DNA of 64,000 nucleotides from assembly GCA_024233215.1 (NCBI GenBank), contig JACKPW010000001.1:682001-746000 (forward strand), in the 5' to 3' direction. Below the pieces are notes generated by a model. That model saw only the letters and a list, made by a program, of their open reading frames with translations. It was not told where the DNA came from and ran no database searches. The DNA is from Verrucomicrobiales bacterium. Lineage in GTDB: Bacteria; Verrucomicrobiota; Verrucomicrobiia; Limisphaerales; J093. The number at the start of each line of letters is the position of its first letter. Within the stretch, counting starts at the first letter, position 1. Position numbers and translations under genes: made by a program. Shown piece by piece: positions 51,050-60,734 of the stretch.

Positions 51050-53788
51050 ATGACCGCCATGACACGAGCCTGGTGGCTGGGAGGTCTGCTCCTCACCTCG
51101 TCGTTTGCCGATGAGGTTGGTTTGGTGCGGATCGGCGAGAACTGGCGGTTCACCCGGACCCCGCCGGTGGCGACCTCGCCGGCCTGGTTCGAACCCGGCT
51201 TTGACGCCTCCGGCTGGGCCACCGGGCCATCGGGCTTCACCTTCGCTTCGTCACTCTATGAAGCCACCAGTTTCTACGGGACGAGCGCGGCTTACGGCGC
51301 CGTCCTCTTTCGGCATGAATTCACCGTCACCGACCCGGCGGCCATTGAGTGGCTCACGCTTCGGCTCGACTGGTCCGGGGGATTCATCCTCTGGCTCAAC
51401 GGCGTGGAAGTGCTCCGGCGAAATCTGCCCGGGCTCGCAGGCGAACCGGTCCCCGCGGACTTCGAGCCGGAAATCCGGCCGCGCGCAGGAACGGAATTGA
51501 TCGACCTGACGGAGTGGCAACCCCTGATCCTGGAAGGCCTGAACTGCCTCGCGATTCAATGGCACGAAAGCTCCTACGGCGGCTACGGCAGCGGCCTGCT
51601 GCCCGAGTTGCTCGCCAACTTCGTCCGGGGCCCCGCCCTCCAGGCGGCCACGCCCACCCGCCAGACAATCCTCTGGCACACCGCTGAGCCAACCGACGGT
51701 TGGGTCGAGTACGCCCCGGATCAGGAAGCCCTCGAAACCTCCGAAATCACCCCGACCGGCACCACGCACGCGGTCACTCTCACCGGTTTGCGGCCCGACA
51801 CGGAATACAACTATCGCGTGGCCGTGCGTTCAGGCGACCGCGTTGCCCGCTGCGACGAACGCTCCTTTCGCACGCTCAAGGACGCGGGTCCAATCCATTT
51901 TGCGGTCACGGCGGATGTCGGTTCCGGTCTACCGCGGCAGTACCGCGTCGCCCGGGTGCTCCGACAGTTGGAGCCGGACCTCGTGATCATGCCCGGCGAC
52001 CTGGTCTACCCCCATTTCGTGGCCCGGCTCACGGACTACCGCTGGTTCAGCGTTTATGCGGAGCAGCTGCGCACCACCCCGATCTTCGTGGTGGCAGGAA
52101 ACCACGATACGGCCTACCTGAGAGACGGGACCTACCTGGAGAGCTTCGCCATGCCCACGAATTCGGTGCCGCTGGCTGAACAACAACTGACCGGTGACGG
52201 CCCCGTAGGCCACTACTGCTATTCCTTCGATCATGGCGATGCGCACTTCGTCGGCCTGTACGTGACCATGTTGTATGCCGCCTATGACCTGCCACCCGAT
52301 TCGCCGCAACTGGCCTGGTTGGAAGAGGACCTGGCCGCCTCCGACAAGCCCTGGAAGATTCTGTATCTCCATCATCCCATCCTGAGTTCCGGACCGCACG
52401 GCACGGACGACAACAACGCCAACGGTTTGCGGGACTCGCCCGAACTGGCCGGCCGCCTGATGCCCATCGCCTTGCGGCACGGCGTGCAACTCGTGTTCGC
52501 CGGCCATGACCACATCTACGAGCGGTTCACCCCGGTCCAGGGCATTCTGGCCATCACCGCCGGATGCGGCGGGGGCAGTCCCTATGCGGTCACCCGGCAT
52601 GAACCCGCCGGCGTGATCAGCTTCTTCCACGGCCACTGCGTCGACGTCCGCCTGGAAGGTCGCCAGGCCACGCTGCGGGCACTGGATGAATTCGGGGTCG
52701 AGTTCGATTCCTTCCACTTCAACCTCGCCCCCCCCGAGCCCTCCCTCCTTCAGGCGGCCCGGCACACACCGGATTTCGGCGATGCGCTGCCGCCGGACCG
52801 CGATGGCAACCGCGTGGGACAGACGTTCGATTTCGCGGGAGAACCCGTCGCAGGCGTCGCGGGGAAGTTCAGCAGCCCCGGCAGGCTCTGGGTCAATGTG
52901 GACGATTCCCGGCTGCATCTCGGGCTCGACGAGATCGCCCTTCTCGAGGGGGACGACCTGATGCTCTTCCTGGGCGTGCAGGGCCGCCCCGGCGTGAGCA
53001 CGATGGCAGGGCTCGGCAACGGATTGCCGCCCCCGGACGCCGAGGGCGTCAATGCGCTGGACCTGCTCGAGAACCTGGCCTTCGCCCCCGGTTTTGAACC
53101 AGCCGTCGCCATCGTGCTGGGCGACGAATTCGCCGACCGTAACGACCGCCAGTTCGTGCGAACGAACGTCGCGCAAATCCTCCTTCCTGAAGCGGAGAAC
53201 ACCATGCTCACCCGGCCGGTGTCACTGGGCCAGGGCGTATTCCATCTCAAGCCCGGCTTTCCTGATGTCAGCGGCACCCGGATCGAGCAGTTCGACGTTC
53301 TCTGCGAATCCGGCACCCCGGCGCATGAGCAGGCAGCGAATCACGCGATGGTTTCGCTGCCCTTGTCCGCGTTGGGGCTCGTGGGCGGCGAACGCCTCCA
53401 GGTTGGGGTCGTCGTGGCCCGCGGCGACCCGCTGGTTCACTCCGGTCCGACCGGTCGGTGGCTCGACAGCGGATTCATCGGAACATCCTTCAACGGCCGG
53501 GGCTTTCTGCCGGCGGAACTTGCCGGGCTCCCCGTGGAACTGCCTTCTCTGGGGCTCCTGCTCCACGGACACTCCCGGCCCAACGGCGACGTGGCGTTTT
53601 CCTGGCGCATCCCACCCGACCGGCCCTGCCGCCTGCAACAGTCGGAGACCGCCACCGGACCCTTCGTCGACGTGCCGGGCCAACCGGAGGATGTGAGTGT
53701 CGAGGATGCCCGTGCCTCGATGGTCGTTCCCAGCGACCGTCTCCCGCCGCGGGGAACGAGGTTCTTCCGTCTTCGCAGCGACCCCTGA
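51050..53788 (+). CDS. Secreted purple-acid-phosphatase-like metallophosphoesterase
   Basis: Predicted 912-aa exported protein. After the signal peptide (MTRAWWLGGLLLTSSFA) are a galactose-binding-like domain (about 20-200; YGAVLFRHEFTVTDPAAIEW) and a fibronectin-type III-like N-terminal domain of purple acid phosphatases (QTILWHTAEPTDGWVEYAPD). The metallophosphoesterase follows, with ligands in FAVTADVGSG, VIMPGDLVYPHF, FVVAGNHDTAYL, ILYLHHPILS and LVFAGHDHIYERF. The last 300 residues are beta-rich (about 570-912), probably carbohydrate-binding or Ig-like, and end FFRLRSDP. The start may also be the ATG at 51059; the frame is open to 50942, but that region gives no leader. It is divergent from the upstream unknown gene. 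Confidence 0.84.
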   Translation: MTAMTRAWWLGGLLLTSSFADEVGLVRIGENWRFTRTPPVATSPAWFEPGFDASGWATGPSGFTFASSLYEATSFYGTSAAYGAVLFRHEFTVTDPAAIEWLTLRLDWSGGFILWLNGVEVLRRNLPGLAGEPVPADFEPEIRPRAGTELIDLTEWQPLILEGLNCLAIQWHESSYGGYGSGLLPELLANFVRGPALQAATPTRQTILWHTAEPTDGWVEYAPDQEALETSEITPTGTTHAVTLTGLRPDTEYNYRVAVRSGDRVARCDERSFRTLKDAGPIHFAVTADVGSGLPRQYRVARVLRQLEPDLVIMPGDLVYPHFVARLTDYRWFSVYAEQLRTTPIFVVAGNHDTAYLRDGTYLESFAMPTNSVPLAEQQLTGDGPVGHYCYSFDHGDAHFVGLYVTMLYAAYDLPPDSPQLAWLEEDLAASDKPWKILYLHHPILSSGPHGTDDNNANGLRDSPELAGRLMPIALRHGVQLVFAGHDHIYERFTPVQGILAITAGCGGGSPYAVTRHEPAGVISFFHGHCVDVRLEGRQATLRALDEFGVEFDSFHFNLAPPEPSLLQAARHTPDFGDALPPDRDGNRVGQTFDFAGEPVAGVAGKFSSPGRLWVNVDDSRLHLGLDEIALLEGDDLMLFLGVQGRPGVSTMAGLGNGLPPPDAEGVNALDLLENLAFAPGFEPAVAIVLGDEFADRNDRQFVRTNVAQILLPEAENTMLTRPVSLGQGVFHLKPGFPDVSGTRIEQFDVLCESGTPAHEQAANHAMVSLPLSALGLVGGERLQVGVVVARGDPLVHSGPTGRWLDSGFIGTSFNGRGFLPAELAGLPVELPSLGLLLHGHSRPNGDVAFSWRIPPDRPCRLQQSETATGPFVDVPGQPEDVSVEDARASMVVPSDRLPPRGTRFFRLRSDP

Positions 53789-53800
53789 CCCTCCCCGGGT

Positions 53801-54364
53801 CTAGTCCTTGGGCGCCGGTCGAAGTGGCGATTCCTCCGGCACACACGCCCGGACCACCAGCAATGCGGCGGACCGGGCGTCCGAAAGCAGGGCGTCCAGT
53901 TCCGACTGCAGGGACTGGTCGACGCCGCCCGCCAACGTCCAGGCTGCGTCCGGGGACAATGCCTCCACCTGCCGCACCAATGCGTCCGTCTGTTCCCGGG
54001 TGAACTCCACCGCCGTCGGATCGTGCCCCCAGCCCCCCACCAATCGCGGCCAGACCCCAAACGAAAACACCACCGCAGTCACCAGCGCACCCGCCAACCC
54101 CAGCAGCCACTTTCCCGACCGCGGCTCCCGCCGGCGATACTCCGCCCGCACGGCGACCTTGATGCGATTTGCCAGGAAAGGCGGTGCCGGCACGCGGTGC
54201 TCCCCGGCGTGCGCGCGAAGTGCCGCCTCCAACGCCAGGCTGTTCTCGTGCCGGCGCCGGCATTCCGGGCAGTCGGACCAGTGGCTTTTGAGCCAGGCCC
54301 CCACCGGGCCGCCCCCCGCAGGGAACAACCGGTCCAAAGCTGATAGCAAACGACAACGTTTCAT
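53801..54364 (-). CDS. Probable anti-sigma factor with zinc-finger motif
   Basis: Predicted 187-aa single-pass membrane protein. The N-terminal cytoplasmic part carries LKSHWSDCPECRRRHENSLA, an H-X3-C-X2-C zinc-finger of the type that binds ECF sigma factors. One membrane segment follows (WLLGLAGALVTAVVFSFGVW, about residue 85) with about 85 residues outside. Its start overlaps the stop of the sigma-factor gene (ATGA), so the two proteins should be made in fixed proportion, as expected for a sigma/anti-sigma pair. Signal and protease are not apparent. The upstream start at 54418 is less likely because the overlapping ATG is the usual one. Confidence 0.8.
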   Translation of the reverse strand: MKRCRLLSALDRLFPAGGGPVGAWLKSHWSDCPECRRRHENSLALEAALRAHAGEHRVPAPPFLANRIKVAVRAEYRRREPRSGKWLLGLAGALVTAVVFSFGVWPRLVGGWGHDPTAVEFTREQTDALVRQVEALSPDAAWTLAGGVDQSLQSELDALLSDARSAALLVVRACVPEESPLRPAPKD

Positions 54365-55062
54365 ACCGATGTCTCCGAAAGGCCCGCCGATACCGTGGGA
54401 AGCACTTCCTCCGCCCACGCCGAGCCACTGAGCCGACGACGCAATTCCTGCCGGGCCCGATGCAGCAACACGCGCACGTTCAACCGGGTCTTGCGCATGA
54501 CACGGGCGACCTGCTCGATGTCCAATCCTTCACCGTAGTGCAGCCAGAGCGCTTCATACTGCTGGGGCTTCAACCGGCCGGCGAGTTTCCAAAGCGAACC
54601 CGCCAGATCGGCCCGCCCGGCGGAATCATCGGGTGCCCCGCCATCCGCTGTGGCCACCATGTCCGGATGGAGTTCCTCGGTGGGACGCCGGCTCCGGAAA
54701 TGGTTCAGGGCGGTCCGCCGGGCGATGGTAAACAGCCAGGGCACAAAGGCCCGGGCACTCTGGAACCGGGGCAGCCCGCGGTGCGCCTTGAGAAACGTGT
54801 CCTGGGTCAGGTCCTCCGCGTCGTGGGGATTGCCGGTAAACCGCAGGAGGTAGCCATAGACCGCCCCCGCATGCCGGTCCACCAGCGCGTCGAAAGCTTC
54901 CGCGGAACCGGACTGACACGCCCGAACGAGCATCTCGGAGGACTGCTCCTCCAGCGGCACCACCAAACCCTCCACTGCGGGCGCCGGCGTCGCGGACCCC
55001 GGGACCAGGGATCGTCCCTCGTCCCGGTGTCCTGCCGTGCATGCGATGCCCGCCGTGCTCAT
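54361..55062 (-). CDS. ECF-type RNA polymerase sigma factor
   Basis: Predicted 233-aa sigma-70 family protein. Region 2 is clear (LVRACQSGSAEAFDALVDRH, GYLLRFTGNPHDAEDLTQDT and FVPWLFTIARRTALNHFRSR). Region 4 follows (LKPQQYEALWLHYGEGLDIE, VARVMRKTRLNVRVLLHRAR), with the helix-turn-helix at its end. The N-terminal 40 residues before region 2 are longer than in most ECFs and low in complexity. It lies 12 bp after the preceding secreted-protein gene and overlaps the anti-sigma gene, so the three form an operon. Target promoters cannot be seen here. Confidence 0.88.
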   Translation of the reverse strand: MSTAGIACTAGHRDEGRSLVPGSATPAPAVEGLVVPLEEQSSEMLVRACQSGSAEAFDALVDRHAGAVYGYLLRFTGNPHDAEDLTQDTFLKAHRGLPRFQSARAFVPWLFTIARRTALNHFRSRRPTEELHPDMVATADGGAPDDSAGRADLAGSLWKLAGRLKPQQYEALWLHYGEGLDIEQVARVMRKTRLNVRVLLHRARQELRRRLSGSAWAEEVLPTVSAGLSETSV

Positions 55063-55074
55063 GGTTCAAAGACC

Positions 55075-56016
55075 TCAGAGGCCCTGCTTCCGAACCTGCT
55101 CCCGGAGCTTCTGCATCGCCAGTTGGACGGGAATCTTGAGGGTCACTTCTACCCGGTCCCCCTGCGTTCCGACATCGATCGCCTGGGCCAAACGCTGCAC
55201 CTCGGGCCGGTCATTCGCGCCCATTGCCACGAGCGCCTTCAATCCCAGGATGACCTGTTGGATCTGACCGCTCACCTCGGAGTCCTTCGTCAGCAGGGCG
55301 AGGTTCAGCAACAGGTTGTCCCCCGATTCGCGCAACGTCGCCTGCAACCCGTCAGCCTTCCGCAGGACCTGGGCCTGGGGAGGCAGCGGGGCCTCATTGG
55401 CGAAGCCCCGGGCGGCCGCCACGAAGATGAACGCACCGTTCCGGTCCTTCGGCACCTGGAGTTCGTCCCGCCCCTCGCCGGAAAGGCCCGCCCGCTTCCC
55501 CAGGATTACGGCCCGCGCCTCTTCCACCTGGTCCTGCGACTGACCGATGATCGCCGGTTGTTTCGGGGCAAGCGCCGCGTAGGCTTTGTGGTCCAGGGAG
55601 TAGAGCGCATCCGCCCCCTCCTGCAGCGCGGCCACCGGGCCGGAGGAACCCTGTTTCTTCATGGCCGCCTCCAGGCCCGCCTTCAAGTCCAGCCCGGAAT
55701 GGATGAGGAGAACCCCCCGCCCCTCCCGCGGCGCCCGGTAGTCCCGCCCATAAAGCGTGAACCCATGGAGGTCATGCCAGTCGTAGTCCACCCCCAGCTT
55801 CTCCTTCAACTGCGCCTGGCCGGCCTCCAGCTTCGGACCCAGCAGACGCTCACCGAGTTCCTTGCCGACCTTCGTGTTCAGGAGGGCATCGAGATCGAGG
55901 TGCAGGACCCACTTCGCATCCGCCGCAACCTCCTGGTTCTTGAGCGGTTCAGCCCGGGCCCCAACGACGAGGAGTGCGAGGCAAAGGACCGGTCTCGAGA
56001 GTTTCAACATGTTCAT
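55075..56016 (-). CDS. Secreted protein first in the sigma/anti-sigma operon (313 aa)
   Basis: Predicted exported protein: signal peptide MLKLSRPVLCLALLVVGARA, then ADAKWVLHLDLDALLNTKVG. That opening is shared by DUF3352-like proteins of this phylum. The remainder is mixed alpha/beta with helical stretches (GYDWHDLHGFTLYGRDY-like, QVILGLKALVAMGANDRPEV) and no catalytic motif that I can see. Because it precedes the sigma factor by only 12 bp, it could be the sensor or a target of that regulator, or just cotranscribed. The start may be 56016 or the ATG six bases on. Confidence 0.72.
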   Translation of the reverse strand: MNMLKLSRPVLCLALLVVGARAEPLKNQEVAADAKWVLHLDLDALLNTKVGKELGERLLGPKLEAGQAQLKEKLGVDYDWHDLHGFTLYGRDYRAPREGRGVLLIHSGLDLKAGLEAAMKKQGSSGPVAALQEGADALYSLDHKAYAALAPKQPAIIGQSQDQVEEARAVILGKRAGLSGEGRDELQVPKDRNGAFIFVAAARGFANEAPLPPQAQVLRKADGLQATLRESGDNLLLNLALLTKDSEVSGQIQQVILGLKALVAMGANDRPEVQRLAQAIDVGTQGDRVEVTLKIPVQLAMQKLREQVRKQGL

Positions 56017-56498
56017 GATAATGACGTGCTAATGGCGGCGCCGGTTTCGCTTTCCGTCTGGGCGATCTCTCCCAGCCGCCGCGTTACACCTCCCAATTCA
56101 CGCCAGCCCGCCGCCGGGTTACAGAAATCCGTTCCATCCCGGACGCGCCGCAGAACCCGGCGGCGACCGCGCATCGCCGTTGGTCGGCGGTCTTGGAATC
56201 TGAGCCGGCCTGGGAACGCTCCACTCGCCGGATGCCCCAAGGTTCGGAGTATTGCCTTCACACGGTTCGGGTGTCCGACAGCCGGAAGAAGGAGCTCCAG
56301 GCTGGGTCTCCCAGCCGGCTCTCGACCCGGGGAAACCCACCCTCCCCATCGACGCCATGCGGTGTTTCCCGCAGCCATTTGCGCGGGTGCGCTCGGAGTG
56401 CGCTCGGAGTGGTTTGCCATCGACGACCGTCGTGCTAGGCTTTGCCCGGGACCCGGCTCCGCGGCAGGCCGCCGCGCTTCAGTCCCACAGGAATCACC
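56017..56498. other. Intergenic region without a recognised gene
   Basis: About 480 bp between the divergent sigma operon and the Dps-like gene. I see no credible coding sequence. One perfect hairpin, GGCTGGG-TCT-CCCAGCC, lies at 56300-56316; the motif resembles a common dispersed palindrome of related genomes. Confidence 0.5.
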
Positions 56499-56951
56499 AT
56501 GACAACATCATCTGAAAACCCGCTCGCCAACAGTCTCAACCAGGTGCTCGCCGACTCCTACGCGCTGATGGCGCTGACCCATCTGGCGCACTGGAACGTC
56601 GAGGGCCAGGGCTTCTTCGCCCTGCACACCGCCTTTCAGACCCAGTACGAGGAACTCTTCACCGCCATCGACGAAATTGCCGAACGCATTCGTGCCCTGG
56701 ACGAATACGCCATCGGCGGTCTCGGCAAGTTCGCCGCCACCGCCGGCATGGAGGAATTCGTGTCGCCGCTGAGCCAGGAGGAGTACGTGCGGCGCCTCAT
56801 CGCCGGCAACGAGAAGCTCCTGGCCGATCTCGCCCGGGCGCGCGACCTCGCCGGCGAAGCCAACGACGCCGAGAGCCAGGATCTGATGATCGGACGCATC
56901 ACGCTGCACCAGAAAACCGTCTGGATGCTCAAGAGCTTCCTGAAGGGTTAG
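56499..56951 (+). CDS. Dps-like ferritin-family protein
   Basis: Predicted 150-aa four-helix-bundle protein of the Dps/ferritin family, which stores iron and protects DNA against oxidants. The ferroxidase-type motifs are present: HLAHWNVEGQGFFALHTAFQ in the first helix and ELFTAIDEIAERIRALDEYA in the second, giving the expected H, W, D and E positions. The remaining helices contain RRLIAGNEKLLADLARARDL and LMIGRITLHQKTVWMLKSFL. Length is slightly short but normal. The start at 56499 is the only sensible one, with CAGGA upstream. It stands alone and converges with the sulfatase gene. Confidence 0.88.
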   Translation: MTTSSENPLANSLNQVLADSYALMALTHLAHWNVEGQGFFALHTAFQTQYEELFTAIDEIAERIRALDEYAIGGLGKFAATAGMEEFVSPLSQEEYVRRLIAGNEKLLADLARARDLAGEANDAESQDLMIGRITLHQKTVWMLKSFLKG

Positions 56952-56960
56952 GCGATTGCG

Positions 56961-58385
56961 TCAATCCAACTGCGAGGGCGCCGGCACCAAGGTGGCCTTG
57001 TGACGTTCGACTTCCTGCTGAATGTCGACAAGGATCTCCGGATGGGCTGTGGCCACATCGTATTGCTCGGACGGATCGTTCTCCAGTTGGTACAGGGCCG
57101 GGGGTTCGTGCGTCACTGCCGGATCCCGGCCATAGGCTGACTTCGTGATGAAGTGCGCCTTGTACGGCCCCTTGCGCACGGCGTAGAGCTGCTGCCCCCG
57201 GTAGTAGAAGAAGCTCTCCCGCGATGACGGACCGGTGCCCTTCAGCAAGGGCACCAGGCTGACCCCATCGATCACCCGGTCGCGCGGGATCGTGGCTCCG
57301 GCCAGATCTGCCGCCGTGGGCAACAGGTCGAGGGTGCAGGCCAGGTCGCGCGAGATTCCTCCGGGCTGGATGGTCCCCGGCCACCAGGCAATCGCCGGTT
57401 CACGCATCCCACCTTCCCAGGTGCTCCCCTTGCCCTCCCGTAACAGGCCCGCCGATCCGCCCTGTTCGAATTGCGTCAGCCACGGCCCGTTGTCGCTGGT
57501 GAAAAAGACCAGCGTGTTCTGCTCCAGACCGGCATCCCGCAACGCCGCGAGGATGCGTCCCACGCTCCAATCGAGTTCCTCCACCACATCGCCATACAGG
57601 CCCCGCAGACTCTTGCCGAGGAACGCGTCGGAGGCAAACAACGGCACGTGCGGAAAGGAATACGCCAGGTAGATGAAAAACGGCTGCTTCCCGCCGCCCT
57701 GAATGAACTTCACCGCCTCCTCCGTATAACGCCGCGTCAACTGCGTCTGGTCCGGCGATCGTTCGATCTCCTCTCCGTCGCGAATCAACGGCAGGTTCCA
57801 GTACTCACTCTTCGGCTCCAGGAAGGCCTGTCGGCCCCGAGGGGAATCGGCGGTCCGATCCATGTCGTTCGAGTAGGGAATCCCCAGGTAATGGTCGAAA
57901 CCGTTCCGTGTCGGCAGGTATTGCGGGTGGTGGCCGAGATGCCACTTACCGATGGCGAGGGTCGCGTAGTTCCGGGCCTTCAGCACCTCCGCAATCGTGA
58001 TTTCGCCCGCCGGCAGTCCGCCTTCGGAGTTCGGGAACAACACGCGGCGAGTGTTGCTGCACATGCCCGACCGGATCGGATAACGTCCCGTCATCAGGCC
58101 CGCCCGACTCGGCGTGCAGACGCTGGCCGCCGCGTAGAACTGGGTGAAGCGCATCCCCTCCGCCGCCATCCGGTCCAGGTTCGGGGTCCGGATGCTCGGA
58201 TGGCCGTAGCAGGCCAGGTCGCCGTAACCGAGATCATCGGCAAACAGAATGACGATGTTCGGTACCGCAGATCCGGTGCTGCTCTCCGCTCCTGGGAGAC
58301 CGGGGGACAGGACCAGGCCGCCCAGCACGAAAGCGCCCGCCACAGTCCGCAACCAGCTTCGGGGATTGCTCATACGAATGGACAT
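56961..58385 (-). CDS. Type I sulfatase (arylsulfatase family), exported
   Basis: Predicted 474-aa exported sulfatase, hydrolysing sulfate esters of an unknown, probably polysaccharide, substrate. The signal peptide (WLRTVAGAFVLGGLVLSPG) is followed by the metal site PNIVILFADDLGYGDLACYG. The formylglycine motif ASVCTPSRAGLMTGRYP has the cysteine at residue 90, which needs a formylglycine-generating enzyme. IGKWHLGHHPQYLPTRNGFD, FFTSDNGPW and EGGMREPAIAWWPG follow. All expected catalytic landmarks are visible and length is normal. It lies next to a BNR-repeat protein on the same strand, and a second sulfatase begins at 63560. Confidence 0.93.
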   Translation of the reverse strand: MSIRMSNPRSWLRTVAGAFVLGGLVLSPGLPGAESSTGSAVPNIVILFADDLGYGDLACYGHPSIRTPNLDRMAAEGMRFTQFYAAASVCTPSRAGLMTGRYPIRSGMCSNTRRVLFPNSEGGLPAGEITIAEVLKARNYATLAIGKWHLGHHPQYLPTRNGFDHYLGIPYSNDMDRTADSPRGRQAFLEPKSEYWNLPLIRDGEEIERSPDQTQLTRRYTEEAVKFIQGGGKQPFFIYLAYSFPHVPLFASDAFLGKSLRGLYGDVVEELDWSVGRILAALRDAGLEQNTLVFFTSDNGPWLTQFEQGGSAGLLREGKGSTWEGGMREPAIAWWPGTIQPGGISRDLACTLDLLPTAADLAGATIPRDRVIDGVSLVPLLKGTGPSSRESFFYYRGQQLYAVRKGPYKAHFITKSAYGRDPAVTHEPPALYQLENDPSEQYDVATAHPEILVDIQQEVERHKATLVPAPSQLD

Positions 58386-58472
58386 GCGCCCGTTCTACCA
58401 CCAGGGATCGCCTTCCGCCAATGCCCAACCGCGGTGTGGACGCCCTGCCCGTCGTGCAGCGCGAACTCCCCG

Positions 58473-59825
58473 CTACCTCACCTTCTCGATCATCCCGACC
58501 GTCTCCATCCGATAGTCGGTGTAGGTCCGGAAATCCCCGCGATTCCAGAGAATCACCCGCCATGGCCCGTCGCTGACGATCAGCGGGCGCAGATTGCGAA
58601 CCGACGATTGCCGCGTAACCGGCACCCATTTCACCGCGGCGACGTCGTCATCGAGCCCAATGCCGGCCCGATAGATCTCGTGCGTCCCCCCCGTCTCACG
58701 GCCCGTCCTCGGGTCCACGTCCGTGGCGATCACGACAACGGACGGATCAACGGGGTCCAGCGAGATCAGGCCCGTGTAACTGGTTTCCGTGTCATACAGG
58801 CAATGCCCCGCATACGCGACCTCACGATCATGCCATTGCACACCGTCCCACGACGCGATCCGAAACCGATGGTCGGCGTCGCTCAGGTGCACCGAGTAGC
58901 CGATGTGGGGATGCCCCATCGCATCCAATACCAAGGAACTGGGCCAGGCACTGCGTTCGGCACTGGCAAAGCCGTCAGGAGCCGGGCGTCCGCCACCGGC
59001 GAACACCGACTCGGCCTCGCTCGGACGTAACGGCCCGTCCTGCCCGAGGTTCTTGATCAACCGACCGTCGGCGCGATGGAAGGCCCCCGCCCGAAAGGCC
59101 GCGTAGTAGATGCTGTTCCCGAACCGGTTGGGGTGGGCATCGGTGAAACAGACGTGGACAGTGTCACAACCGTTGCCCACATAGAGCGCATAGGGACGCT
59201 GGCGACCCGGGAGTTCGCTCGCGATGAAGTGGGTGGGCTCGCCCCAACTCAGGCCATGGTTGGTGGAAGTGATGAACGAGGGGTTGAACTCGATGCCCCG
59301 AAAGAAGTTGTAGAGCTTCCCTTCCCGCTCAAGCGCGTGGAGGTTCATGTAGGTCACATTCCCGGCGGTGGGATAATCGTGGCGATACTCCATCGGGTCA
59401 GACCACTGAAGGGGGTTCCCGGGATCGGAGATGCGGTAGTAATGGCTGCGATTCCGGCCATGCAGCGCGTAGACCGCCAGCACGCTCCCGTCCGGCCGCA
59501 CATGCAATGCAGGGGCGTTGTGGTCGTCATGGTCAAAGCGATCCCTCAGCGTGACCGTCCCAAGCGATTGGCGTTCCCTCAGATCGTAGACGCCAACCCG
59601 GGCCGCCCCCTCCCCGTTGCCCTGCATGCCGCCGATGAACAACCGGTCGCCCTGGAGGATCGCCCGCGGGTTTTGGAACCAGCACCATCCCCCTTCTCGC
59701 AGGAACACGGTGAATCCGGGCGGGTCCGTCGAACGTTCGGGGGAGGCTTGCCCGGCACCCAACAGGGAGACGCCCCCAACCACGACGGGCACCAGAATGA
59801 GCGGCATGACTCGGCGAGGATGCAT
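58473..59825 (-). CDS. Exported BNR repeat-containing (BNR_4-type) protein
   Basis: Predicted 450-aa exported protein with a seven-bladed-propeller appearance. The leader (VMPLILVPVVVGGVSLLGAG) is followed by GGWCWFQNPRAILQGDRLFI, DDHNAPALHVRPDGSVLAVY and SFITSTNHGLSWGEP, the Asp-box-like feature of BNR repeats. Later come SSLVLDAMGHPHIGYSVHLS and RGDFRTYTDYRMETVGMIE. BNR_4 proteins include polysaccharide lyases, for example ulvan lyases, and uncharacterised members; no lyase residue can be assigned with confidence. The neighbouring sulfatase suggests a role on sulfated glycans. The start is the ATG at 59825 or that of MPLILV; 59855 would put extra residues before the leader. Confidence 0.78.
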   Translation of the reverse strand: MHPRRVMPLILVPVVVGGVSLLGAGQASPERSTDPPGFTVFLREGGWCWFQNPRAILQGDRLFIGGMQGNGEGAARVGVYDLRERQSLGTVTLRDRFDHDDHNAPALHVRPDGSVLAVYALHGRNRSHYYRISDPGNPLQWSDPMEYRHDYPTAGNVTYMNLHALEREGKLYNFFRGIEFNPSFITSTNHGLSWGEPTHFIASELPGRQRPYALYVGNGCDTVHVCFTDAHPNRFGNSIYYAAFRAGAFHRADGRLIKNLGQDGPLRPSEAESVFAGGGRPAPDGFASAERSAWPSSLVLDAMGHPHIGYSVHLSDADHRFRIASWDGVQWHDREVAYAGHCLYDTETSYTGLISLDPVDPSVVVIATDVDPRTGRETGGTHEIYRAGIGLDDDVAAVKWVPVTRQSSVRNLRPLIVSDGPWRVILWNRGDFRTYTDYRMETVGMIEKVR

Positions 59826-60047
59826 GTGGATTTGTGTTCGTGCGTCCGGCGCCATCGCGAAACTCCGGCCGGACGGGGCAGGCGTAGCACGGGACCCGGT
59901 TCAGGGCAAGCCGGTGCAGCCGGTGCGGGCCGGTTTGCGACGCAGGTCCGCTTTCGTGCGGGAACGAGATCGGCCGCTCGGGCGATCGGGCCGGACTGTC
60001 CCGGGCGGACTTGCGTTGCCCGGGCCGCGCTCCTAACCTGTGGGCTC

Positions 60048-60734
60048 ATGCGAGTGCCGACCAGCGTTCCAGTCATGGTCCTGCAGAACGTGATCCTGTT
60101 CCCGCAGGCCATGCTGCCCCTGTACATCTTCGAGCCCCGCTACCGCCGCCTCCTCGCCGACACGCTTCGCGGCAACCGGATGATGGCGGTGACCATGCGG
60201 AAACCCGGCTCCAGTCAGGAACGCGCCGAACGCATCGGCGGTCTCGGACTGGTTCGCGCCTGCGTCACGCATGACGACGGCACCTCGCACCTCGTCCTGC
60301 AGGGCCTGGCCCGCGTGCAACTCGAAAAGACCCTTCGTTACCAGCCCTATCGTGTCAGCGTGATCCGTCCGCTGGATTCCATGAACGAATCCGACATCAC
60401 GATGAACACGCTGGCGATGCGGTTGATGGAGCTGGTTCGCCGTCGGCTCGCCAACATGCCGGCGTCAGCCTTTGCCGAAATCGCCGCTGACCCCATCCCC
60501 AGTGACGACACCAAGACCCTCGCCATCGAGGCCTTTGAACGGTTGCTCGAACACCTCAACTCCGCCAATGACCCCGAGCAGATCGCGGACCTCGTTTCCG
60601 CCACGCTCCTGGCGGACCCGGTCGAACGCCAGTTGATTCTCGAAACCGCTCCGGTGGTGGATCGTCTGCGCCATTTGATCCGGTTCCTCAGCCGCGAATT
60701 CAGCAGTCCGCCCGAACCCAATCCCGAACCATGA
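60048..60734 (+). CDS. Lon N-terminal (substrate-binding) domain protein
   Basis: Predicted 228-aa cytoplasmic protein consisting of the N-terminal domain of Lon protease without ATPase or protease parts. The family start VPVMVLQNVILFPQAMLPLY is followed by IFEPRYRRLLADTLRGNRMM and GLARVQLEKTLRYQPYRVSV. The helical end includes LIRFLSREFSS. Free-standing forms are common in bacteria and their role is not known; they may bind unfolded proteins. It overlaps the following DUF1844 gene by four bases (ATGA). The ATG at 60048 was chosen because translation begins directly with the domain. Confidence 0.85.
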   Translation: MRVPTSVPVMVLQNVILFPQAMLPLYIFEPRYRRLLADTLRGNRMMAVTMRKPGSSQERAERIGGLGLVRACVTHDDGTSHLVLQGLARVQLEKTLRYQPYRVSVIRPLDSMNESDITMNTLAMRLMELVRRRLANMPASAFAEIAADPIPSDDTKTLAIEAFERLLEHLNSANDPEQIADLVSATLLADPVERQLILETAPVVDRLRHLIRFLSREFSSPPEPNPEP

